A stretch of DNA of 6,183 nucleotides, from NCBI GenBank assembly GCA_003154255.1, contig PMCY01000034.1, positions 1-6,183 on the forward strand. Reading direction: 5' to 3'. The stretch comes from Candidatus Aminicenantota bacterium (lineage in GTDB: Bacteria; Acidobacteriota; Aminicenantia; Aminicenantales; UBA4085). The notes under the pieces are model-generated. The model was given only the letters and a program-made list of their open reading frames with translations, searched no databases and was not told the DNA's origin. Shown here one piece after another: positions 1-5,619 of this stretch. Both the position numbers and the translations under genes were made by a program. Numbering within the stretch: position 1 is the stretch's first letter; each line of letters opens with the position of its first letter.

Positions 1-1
1 C

Positions 2-982
2 GGCCTGGACGCGGCCGAACCGCTGGCCAAGCTTTCCGCCGGGCGCGGCACGTCATCCTTGTGGGTCGGTCTGCCCAAGCTCTGCGTCGTTCTGCTGGGC
101 GGCTTCACCACGAACATCATCTGGTGCCTGATCCTTAACCATCGGAATAAAACGGGGTACCAATATTTTCATGGCCGTCTGCGGCAGGCGCCTCCGGTCC
201 GGAGCGAGGAGACGATCATCGAGACCGCCGTCGACGCGCCCGGGGAGGAGGCCGCGGAGCGCAGGCCGCCCGCGCGCATGATGGCGGGCGAGCGCGTGCC
301 GATGCGTTCCAATTACCTGTTCTGCGCCCTGGCCGGCACGGTTTGGTATCTGCAGTTCTTCTTCTACACCATGGGCGAGACCCAGATGGGGCAATTCAAG
401 TTCTCCAGTTGGACGATCCACATGGCCAGCATCATCTTATTCAGCTCACTGTGGGGAATCGCCCTCAAGGAATGGAAGGGGAGCAGCGGATATACCAAGA
501 CCCTGTTGGCCGTCGGGCTGGGGATTCTGATCTATTCCACGGTCATCGTCGGCTACGGAAATTACCTGGCCGCCCGGCCGGCCGCATCGGGAGAGACGTC
601 CATGACACAAATACAGGCGACGTCGGCGGGAGAGCGGGATGCGGCGGGCCGCGAACGGGAGGGCCTCATCGACCGCCAATTGGAAGCCTACAACGCTCAC
701 GACCTCGATGCCTTCCTGGCCTGCTACGCCGCCGACGTGCGCTTCTACGAACCGCCGGCGGTCCTGAGCTCGACCGGCCTTTCGGCCGCCCGCGAACGCT
801 ACGCCAAGCGATTCGCCGAGACCCCCGAGGTCCATTGCCGGATCGAAAAACGGATCATCCAGGGCGATTTCATCATCGATCAGGAATTTCTGACGGGTTG
901 GAAGGACGGCGGAACCCTGCGGGCCGTGGTCATGTATGAGGTCCGGGACGGCCGGATCCGGTCCGTCTGGTTCGTCCGCTGA
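2..982 (+). CDS. rhaT: L-rhamnose/H+ symporter (RhaT family), C-terminal part, fused in frame to an NTF2/SnoaL-like domain; 5' end outside window
   Basis: The frame is open from the first base, so this is the 3' part of a longer gene; 326 residues are visible. RhaT is an inner-membrane symporter that brings L-rhamnose into the cytoplasm with a proton. Residues 1-189 match the C-terminal half of the family. About four membrane segments are visible (roughly 23-47, 104-123, 136-157, 167-187), with family-like stretches WYLQFFFY (115-122), FSSWTIHMASII and ALKEWKG (154-160), ending at GYGNYL (184-189), where ordinary RhaT proteins of the Bacteroidetes-like type stop. The loop at about 55-102 is charged, Arg/Glu/Pro-rich and looks longer than in E. 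coli RhaT. After an 11-residue linker, residues 201-326 resemble a complete small NTF2/SnoaL-like protein (helix with QLEAYNAHDLDAF and YAADV, C-terminal strands VVMYEVRDGRIRSVWFVR). That domain's ligand or reaction cannot be read from sequence. No stop separates the two parts. An internal ATG at 602 with a good SD means the NTF2 part may also be made alone. Identity of the RhaT part is firm; the biological status of the fusion is less sure. Confidence 0.88.
   Translation, partial: GLDAAEPLAKLSAGRGTSSLWVGLPKLCVVLLGGFTTNIIWCLILNHRNKTGYQYFHGRLRQAPPVRSEETIIETAVDAPGEEAAERRPPARMMAGERVPMRSNYLFCALAGTVWYLQFFFYTMGETQMGQFKFSSWTIHMASIILFSSLWGIALKEWKGSSGYTKTLLAVGLGILIYSTVIVGYGNYLAARPAASGETSMTQIQATSAGERDAAGREREGLIDRQLEAYNAHDLDAFLACYAADVRFYEPPAVLSSTGLSAARERYAKRFAETPEVHCRIEKRIIQGDFIIDQEFLTGWKDGGTLRAVVMYEVRDGRIRSVWFVR
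589..604 (+). promoter_or_regulatory. Internal ribosome-binding site and ATG at the RhaT/NTF2 junction
   Basis: GGGAG lies at 589-593, followed by 8 nt and then ATG at 602-604, in the same frame as rhaT. The spacing is ideal for initiation. The resulting product would be 126 residues, a normal length for a stand-alone SnoaL/NTF2-like protein. It falls exactly between the end of the RhaT homology (GYGNYL, ending at 568) and the start of the NTF2 homology. This suggests two formerly separate genes whose intervening stop was lost, or a dual-product gene. Actual use of the site is an inference. Confidence 0.45.
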
Positions 983-987
983 TCCGC

Positions 988-1004
988 GCCGGACCGCCTC
1001 CGGC
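988..1004 (+). terminator. Small GC hairpin just after the rhaT-NTF2 stop, weak terminator candidate
   Basis: GCCGGA (988-993) pairs with TCCGGC (999-1004) around a 5-nt loop, starting 6 nt after the TGA. The following bases (CCCGATTTCCC) lack a proper T tract, so it may be only a weak or rho-assisted end, or a chance GC-rich hairpin. No better terminator was seen between this gene and the next promoter. Confidence 0.25.
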
Positions 1005-1030
1005 CCCGATTTCCCGCCCAAAAAATTCCC

Positions 1031-1060
1031 TTGACAATCGGAATTTCGATTTATTATATT
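1031..1060 (+). promoter_or_regulatory. Sigma70-type promoter of the TonB receptor gene
   Basis: A perfect -35 hexamer TTGACA is at 1031-1036. The -10 element is TTATAT at 1054-1059 (17-bp spacer) or TATATT at 1055-1060 (18-bp spacer). The region is strikingly AT-rich against a GC-rich background. Transcription would start near 1066-1068, giving a leader of about 170 nt before the GTG at 1236. The assignment rests on consensus match and position only. Confidence 0.75.
1036..1051. promoter_or_regulatory. Inverted repeat in the promoter spacer, candidate operator
   Basis: AATCG (1036-1040) and CGATT (1047-1051) are inverted copies around GAATTT, making a 16-bp near-palindrome with one mismatched pair. 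It starts on the last base of the -35 hexamer and fills most of the spacer, where a bound repressor would block RNA polymerase. A second, looser dyad (TTATGATATTCGTAA, 1082-1096) lies just after the expected transcription start. No regulator gene is visible in this window, and short AT-rich dyads can arise by chance. Confidence 0.35.
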
Positions 1061-1120
1061 AGTATTACATTGTGAACTACGTTATGATATTCGTAATAGA
1101 AACGAGTCGAAGAAAAAAAC

Positions 1121-1161
1121 CGATGGAAGGTGAGGGCCCGTTTTTGTGTCCCCTTCCATCG
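1121..1161 (+). promoter_or_regulatory. Long hairpin in the 5' leader of the TonB receptor mRNA
   Basis: CGATGGAAGG (1121-1130) pairs perfectly with CCTTCCATCG (1152-1161), a 10-bp stem closing a 21-nt loop; GG 1134-1135 with CC 1150-1151 could extend it across a bulge. It is followed by ATATTTTCC, a poor terminator tail on the + strand, so attenuation is possible but not convincing. Immediately downstream, TTCCTCC (1167-1173) can pair with GGAGGAG (1225-1231), the receptor's Shine-Dalgarno, so the leader could hide its own ribosome-binding site. It matches no riboswitch class that I recognise. Confidence 0.45.
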
Positions 1162-1235
1162 ATATTTTCCTCCGGCCGGTCCGGTTCCCGCGTTCTGAAT
1201 CTCTTTTCCATAAACCTTTAACGAGGAGGAGTCCT

Positions 1236-3980
1236 GTGAAGCGAAAAATTCTGACATCGTTTCTGGCCATGTTCCTCATCCTGGGCGCCGCTGCGGCGGC
1301 CTTGGCCCAGGTGAACGCCGGATCGGTCAGCGGCAAGGTCACCGGGACGGACAACCTGGCCCTGCCCGGCGCCGAAGTCTCCATCCTGGGCGAAAAGATT
1401 CCGGGAGGCGTCCTGGCGGCGACCACCAGCGAACAAGGCCTCTACCGGTTCCCCCGCGTTCCGGCCGGCACCTACGTCCTGGAATTCAAGCTCCAGAATT
1501 TCAAGACCCTGCGCCTGGAGGCCATCAAGGTCGACATCGGAAGCAAGCTCGAGCTCAATGCCGTCCTGGAGATATCCAAGCTGGCCAACGAAATCACGGT
1601 GGTCGCCCAGAAGCCGCTGATCGACCTGGAGCGGCCGAGCTACAACGTGACCGTGGATACCAAGACCCTCATGGCCCTGCCCGTGAATAAGGCCGGCACG
1701 GCCCTAAGCGCCGCCAGCTACAACGCCGGTGATTCTTATTTCGGTTCGACCTTCGGAGCCGCCTGGCCGACGAACAACTACGTCGTCGACGGCGCGCCGG
1801 TGAACCATCCTCAAAATGGGGAGCCGTATATCCGGCCGAACATCGAATCGGTCGAGGAAGTCGAGTATTCCTACGGCGGGGCGCCGGCCGAATACGGCAA
1901 CTTCGTCGGCTCGAACATCAAGGTCGTCACCAAGAGCGGCACTAACGCCTTCTCCGGCCATGCCGGCTTCAACTTCACCTTGGATTCGCTCCAGAGCAGG
2001 AATTCCGACCTTCCCGTCAGCACCAAGCAGCCGGTCAACTACACGCCCAATTTCAATCTGGGCGGGCCGATCTTTAAGGACGTCCTCCTGTTCTTCATCG
2101 ATCTGGCCATGTACCGCTCGGACACGTCCTATAACTTCACCAAACTCCGCAGCTCTTATGATACTTACGAAGGCAAAGCCAAGTTCACCTTGAACTGGGA
2201 CAAAAAGAACAAAACCGACGTCAGCCTGTTCCTGTCGGAGAACCTGTCCAAAAACGGCCAGCTCGGCCTCCAGGGTTTCGGTCCGCTGATGCAGGGTTCG
2301 TCCCTGCAGGACATGCAGATGACCCGCGATCAGGCGGCCCTGAACCACACCTCCTTCCTCAGCAATGACCTGATCCTGGACGTGGCCGCCAATTACATGT
2401 GGTCGCACTGGGACGCGCCCCATACCCGCTCCGGCCAGCCCGGTACGTGGGACACGATTTTCAATACCATCTATGGGACCATCGGCAATCCAACCTCGAC
2501 GGCCGACGCCGGCATGTACAAAGACAACCATGCCGGCACGTTCGAGACCAGCGCCAAGCTGACCTACTTCAACGACAACCTGGCCGGCAGCCACGAATTC
2601 AAGGGGGGAGTCACCTATAATCACTCTTATGACGACGCCTTTCAAGAATACGAAGGCGGATACTTCCAGCAGATCTTCCTCTATCCGGTCATGCCCGGAC
2701 TTTCCGTCCCGGCCATCGCCCGTCTGACCCAGAAGCCCTATTTTGCCCGCCAGGACGTCGAACAGATCAGCGGCTTTCTCCAGGACAGCTGGAAGATCGG
2801 CGACCGCCTGACTCTGGCCCTGGGCGTCCGCTATGACGACACCAAGGGACTGATCAACGATCAACCCCAGCGGGACGGCACGACGATCAAGGGCTATTCC
2901 AAAGCGGTGGCCCATTTCCAGACATTCTCCCCGCGCTTGGCCCTCAACTACCGGCTGACCGAGGACGGCAAAACCATGTTTCGCGTCAACTGGGGCCGCT
3001 ATTATCCCGCCACCCGCACCCAGACCTTCGCCAGCTTGAATCCGGCCATCGGGCCGGTCACCACTTATTTGTCCATCCCCTTGATCGGCATGCCCTTCAC
3101 GCCCATCCAGGTGACCTCCAATACGGCGGCCAGCTGGGACCCGAACCTCAAGAATTTCTACAATGACGTCTTCTCCATCAGCCTGGAGCGGGAGATCATT
3201 CCCAATGTCTCCGTCAGCCTGCATTACCTGAAGAAATGGAACGCCAACTTCTATGGGATGATCCCGCGGCAGACGTACGCGCCTTTGGCCCTCGTCGATC
3301 CCTACAATGGCCAGACCGTCACCGTGTATCAGCAGACTTCGGCCTCCGACTGGTATTTCACCAACATCCCCGCCGGCTACAACCTCTACAGCAAATACGA
3401 TTCCTTCGCCGTGGAAGTGAGCAAGAAGTTCACGGACAACTGGACCTTCAACCTCTCCTACTTTTATGAGCACGCCGTGGGCACGGCCGACAACGCCTAC
3501 GACACATCCCAGCTGGGCGGCGGTTTCTACGGGTTCAAGCTCGATCCCAATTTCATGATCAATTGGGACGGGCCGCTCGGGCAGAACAGCCCCCACCAGT
3601 TCAAGCTTTTCACGGCTTACATCTTCCCCTGGGATATCACGGGCAGCCTCTTCCTGACATACCGGACCGGTCTGCCCTGGAACCGCAAGATGTATATCGC
3701 CCCGGCCTATGGCGTGACCGTCGGTGACGTCAACGCCGAGCCCAAGAACAGCCGCCGCCTGGACGATGCCCTCAACGTAGATTTCACCCTGCAGAAGACT
3801 TTCCGCATCGCCGGCCTCTTCCAGCTCGAAATCTACGCCCAGGCTTTCAACTTGTTCAACGCCGCGACGATTACGAACGTCTATAGCGAGACGGGCGGCA
3901 TCGTCAACTCCCTGTTCGGCCAGGCCGCGGGCTTCGTCGCCCCGCGTAGAATATTCTTAGGCGCCAACGTGCGCTGGTAA
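1236..3980 (+). CDS. TonB-dependent outer-membrane receptor with N-terminal carboxypeptidase-regulatory-like domain
   Basis: The product is 914 residues, an energy-coupled outer-membrane transporter of the Oar-like type common in Acidobacteriota and relatives. The GTG start at 1236 is chosen because GAGGAGGAG (1223-1231) sits at ideal spacing and because it begins a clean signal peptide: KRK, a hydrophobic core, then ALA before Gln25. The in-frame ATG at 1146 would bury that signal. Domains: carboxypeptidase-regulatory-like beta sandwich about 29-115 (SGKVTGTDN, LPGAEVSILG, GLYRFPRVPAGTYVLEF); TonB plug about 118-240 (EITVVAQKPLID, NYVVDGAPVN at 181-190, VVTKSGTNAFSG at 230-241); then a 22-strand-type barrel rich in alternating aromatic residues (ISGFLQDSW and GVRYD around 511-535), ending in FLGANVRW with the terminal aromatic typical of BAM substrates. 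The protein contains no cysteine. The substrate is not readable. Upstream RhaT makes a sugar or sugar-bearing glycan one option, but no SusD-like partner is visible. The gene has its own promoter, structured leader and a strong terminator, so it looks monocistronic. Confidence 0.93.
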   Translation: MKRKILTSFLAMFLILGAAAAALAQVNAGSVSGKVTGTDNLALPGAEVSILGEKIPGGVLAATTSEQGLYRFPRVPAGTYVLEFKLQNFKTLRLEAIKVDIGSKLELNAVLEISKLANEITVVAQKPLIDLERPSYNVTVDTKTLMALPVNKAGTALSAASYNAGDSYFGSTFGAAWPTNNYVVDGAPVNHPQNGEPYIRPNIESVEEVEYSYGGAPAEYGNFVGSNIKVVTKSGTNAFSGHAGFNFTLDSLQSRNSDLPVSTKQPVNYTPNFNLGGPIFKDVLLFFIDLAMYRSDTSYNFTKLRSSYDTYEGKAKFTLNWDKKNKTDVSLFLSENLSKNGQLGLQGFGPLMQGSSLQDMQMTRDQAALNHTSFLSNDLILDVAANYMWSHWDAPHTRSGQPGTWDTIFNTIYGTIGNPTSTADAGMYKDNHAGTFETSAKLTYFNDNLAGSHEFKGGVTYNHSYDDAFQEYEGGYFQQIFLYPVMPGLSVPAIARLTQKPYFARQDVEQISGFLQDSWKIGDRLTLALGVRYDDTKGLINDQPQRDGTTIKGYSKAVAHFQTFSPRLALNYRLTEDGKTMFRVNWGRYYPATRTQTFASLNPAIGPVTTYLSIPLIGMPFTPIQVTSNTAASWDPNLKNFYNDVFSISLEREIIPNVSVSLHYLKKWNANFYGMIPRQTYAPLALVDPYNGQTVTVYQQTSASDWYFTNIPAGYNLYSKYDSFAVEVSKKFTDNWTFNLSYFYEHAVGTADNAYDTSQLGGGFYGFKLDPNFMINWDGPLGQNSPHQFKLFTAYIFPWDITGSLFLTYRTGLPWNRKMYIAPAYGVTVGDVNAEPKNSRRLDDALNVDFTLQKTFRIAGLFQLEIYAQAFNLFNAATITNVYSETGGIVNSLFGQAAGFVAPRRIFLGANVRW

Positions 3981-4005
3981 GGGCGGCGCAGCCGAGCTTT
4001 TCATT

Positions 4006-4022
4006 CCCCGCTGCGAGCGGGG
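4006..4022 (+). repeat. Short GC hairpin between the receptor stop and its terminator
   Basis: CCCCGCT (4006-4012) pairs with AGCGGGG (4016-4022) around a GCG loop. It stands directly in front of the main terminator stem and could protect the mRNA 3' end or help pausing. With no T tract it is not a terminator by itself. Confidence 0.4.
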
Positions 4023-4023
4023 G

Positions 4024-4067
4024 ACGGCCCTGGCGGAAGGGAATTCCGCCAGGGCCGTTTTGTTTTT
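4024..4067 (+). terminator. Rho-independent terminator of the TonB receptor gene
   Basis: ACGGCCCTGGCGGAA (4024-4038) pairs perfectly with TTCCGCCAGGGCCGT (4044-4058), a 15-bp stem with a 5-nt loop (GGGAA), followed by the T tract TTTTGTTTTT to 4067. It begins 43 nt after the receptor stop codon. Form and position are textbook, and there is no matching A tract upstream, so it acts in the + direction. It isolates the receptor from the serine dehydratase unit. Confidence 0.93.
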
Positions 4068-4119
4068 CCCGCCGGGGCATCGCCGCGCCGCATATCCGCG
4101 TTAAAGATGGGGATGGAAG

Positions 4120-4135
4120 CCCCGGTCTGCCGGGG
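4120..4135 (+). repeat. Hairpin in the region upstream of the serine dehydratase gene
   Basis: CCCCGG (4120-4125) and CCGGGG (4130-4135) form a perfect 6-bp stem with a TCTG loop, 44 nt before the ATG at 4180. If transcription starts upstream of it, this would be a leader structure; if the TATGAT at 4160-4165 is the real -10 element, it lies outside the transcript. No function can be assigned. Confidence 0.3.
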
Positions 4136-4159
4136 GACGCGCGGTTCCGGATTCTGTTG

Positions 4160-4165
4160 TATGAT
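4160..4165 (+). promoter_or_regulatory. Possible -10 element for a near-leaderless serine dehydratase transcript
   Basis: TATGAT matches the sigma70 -10 consensus at five of six positions and would put the transcript start around 4171-4173, only 7-9 nt before the ATG at 4180. That would explain the absence of a Shine-Dalgarno. No good -35 hexamer is found 15-19 bp upstream, and the rest of 4068-4159 holds no better promoter by eye. The call is weak. Confidence 0.25.
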
Positions 4166-4179
4166 GAGCATGGTAACGC

Positions 4180-5619
4180 ATGAACGCCTATGCCGATATA
4201 TTGAACGACGCACTGGGCCCGGTCATGACCGGCCCCTCCAGCTCCCATACCGCGGGGCCGGCCCGCATCGGCCGGATCATCCACGATCTCTGCGGAGGCC
4301 TTGTCCGGGCCGAAATCCTTTATTCCCGCTCGGGTTCCTATGCGGCCACGCTATCGGGACAGGCTTCCGACCGCGGCTTCGCCGCTGGGCTTCTGGGGAT
4401 GGCATGCGATGATCCGCGTCTGCCCGAAGCCGTGACGATCGCTCGAGGGAAGGGCATCGACATCCGTTTCCGGGAGGTCGAGGAGCCTTTCGACCATCCC
4501 AATCGCGCCGCCGTCCGGGCCGCCGGTCCGGACGGTGTCGAACATCGGATCGAGAGCCTCTCCGTGGGCGGAGGAAATGTCCGGATCACCGCCGTCGACG
4601 GTGTTCCGGTCGATCTTGACGGCCGGCGGCCCGTTTTCATTCGTTTCGAACGGGGCCTGGAAATATCAGAGACGCCGTTCGATCGCGGCGGCCGGCTTGT
4701 CCGAGGCGTCACTCCCGTGGAATATGATCCGAGTCGGAGGCCGCCGTTCCTGACCGCAAAGGAAGCGACGGAGCGGCTGGGCGGGAAAACGGCCCTTTCG
4801 GAAGCGGCGCTCCTCTATGAGATGGCGGTTAGCGGTTGGAATGAGAAGAGGGTCCTGGCTTATCTGGACCATCTTCTCACGGTCATGGAGGAAGCCGCGA
4901 GAGGGGGTCTGAAGGTCCGCGACAGCGACCATTTCCGTTTTATAAAACCATCGGCGCCGGCCCTCGCTGCGTCCCGGGATCGTTTCATTCCTTCCGGCAT
5001 TCTGGACGAGGGAATCATCATCGCCACCGCCGTCATGGAGCACGACCGGGCCATGGGCGTTATCGTCGCCGCCCCCACGGCCGGCTCGGCAGGGGTGCTC
5101 CCGGGAGTCCTCCTGCCGCAGCTCCGAAGCGGCCGGATCGATCGGCGGCAGGCCGCGCGGGCCTTGGCGGCGGCGGGCCTTGTCGGAGTATTCGTCCTCC
5201 AGGGGGCCACATTCGCCGCTGAGGAAGCCGGATGTCAGGCCGAGAACGGAACGGCCTCGGCCATGGCCGCCGCGGCGCTGTCCGATCTACAGGGCGCTCC
5301 CGCCCCGGTCTCATTTCGAGCCGCGGCCCTGGCCCTTTCCAACATGCTCGGCCTGGTTTGCGATCCCGTCGGAGGGGGTGTCGAGATCCCTTGCATCAGC
5401 CGCAATTCCGCCGCGGCGGCCAATGCCGTCGTCTCGGCTAATCTGGCCTTGGGCGGTTTTGATCCCCTTATCCCTCTGGATGAGGTTATCGCCGCGATGG
5501 CCGAAGTCGGCCGGCTTTTGCCTTCTTCGCTGCGCTGTACCGCGCGCGGCGGGCTGGCGGCGACACCTACGGCCTGCCGCCTGGCCCATTCTTCGAAGGA
5601 AGGAGAAATCGAGTCTTGA
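4180..5619 (+). CDS. sdaA: L-serine ammonia-lyase (L-serine dehydratase), iron-sulfur type, single chain
   Basis: This cytoplasmic [4Fe-4S] enzyme converts L-serine to pyruvate and ammonia, feeding serine carbon into central metabolism. It has 479 residues, close to the usual length of one-chain enzymes such as E. coli SdaA. The N-terminal beta-type domain (about 1-160) opens with the conserved TGPSSSHTAGP (17-27). The alpha-type domain (about 185-470) has APTAGSAGVLPG (298-309), GCQAENGTASAMAAA (351-365), LVCDPVGGGVEIPCISRN (392-409) and GGLAATPT (457-464). The three cluster-binding cysteines expected for the family are present at 352, 394 and 405. The start is forced: TAA at 4174-4176 is in frame just upstream, and MNAYADILNDALGP is the normal start for the family. 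No Shine-Dalgarno is visible before it. The promoter is not clear, since the strong terminator at 4024-4067 should cut read-through from the receptor gene. The stop overlaps the start of the next gene by one base, so the two are likely co-translated. The C terminus (EGEIES) lacks the terminal cysteine reported for the Legionella-type enzyme. Confidence 0.95.
   Translation: MNAYADILNDALGPVMTGPSSSHTAGPARIGRIIHDLCGGLVRAEILYSRSGSYAATLSGQASDRGFAAGLLGMACDDPRLPEAVTIARGKGIDIRFREVEEPFDHPNRAAVRAAGPDGVEHRIESLSVGGGNVRITAVDGVPVDLDGRRPVFIRFERGLEISETPFDRGGRLVRGVTPVEYDPSRRPPFLTAKEATERLGGKTALSEAALLYEMAVSGWNEKRVLAYLDHLLTVMEEAARGGLKVRDSDHFRFIKPSAPALAASRDRFIPSGILDEGIIIATAVMEHDRAMGVIVAAPTAGSAGVLPGVLLPQLRSGRIDRRQAARALAAAGLVGVFVLQGATFAAEEAGCQAENGTASAMAAAALSDLQGAPAPVSFRAAALALSNMLGLVCDPVGGGVEIPCISRNSAAAANAVVSANLALGGFDPLIPLDEVIAAMAEVGRLLPSSLRCTARGGLAATPTACRLAHSSKEGEIES

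Noticed and set aside
59..61. TTG at 59 as the start of the RhaT gene
   Set aside because: The frame is open to the window edge and the preceding codons read as RhaT-like sequence, so the gene starts outside the window.
343..939. 198-codon plus-strand frame inside rhaT-NTF2
   Set aside because: Its Arg/Gly/His-rich translation matches nothing I know, while the overlapping frame has clear RhaT and NTF2 motifs.
1113..1161. Leader hairpin read on the minus strand as a terminator (stem followed by a run of seven T)
   Set aside because: Stem and T run fit a leftward terminator, but no minus-strand gene is supported in the window, so I keep it as leader structure.
1146..1235. Upstream ATG extension of the TonB receptor by 30 residues
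   Set aside because: The start at 1146 falls in the hairpin loop, has no Shine-Dalgarno and would place 30 polar residues before a clear signal peptide; GTG 1236 has an ideal SD.
1704..3596. 630-codon open frame on the minus strand opposite the TonB receptor gene
   Set aside because: It lies wholly within the receptor gene, has a Gly/Val/Arg/Glu-rich low-information composition, no recognisable domain, signal or start context, and is expected from codon bias in GC-rich DNA.
4107..4412. 101-codon plus-strand frame overlapping the start of the serine dehydratase gene
   Set aside because: No SD and no recognisable motif; it overlaps the strongly conserved N terminus of the dehydratase in another frame.
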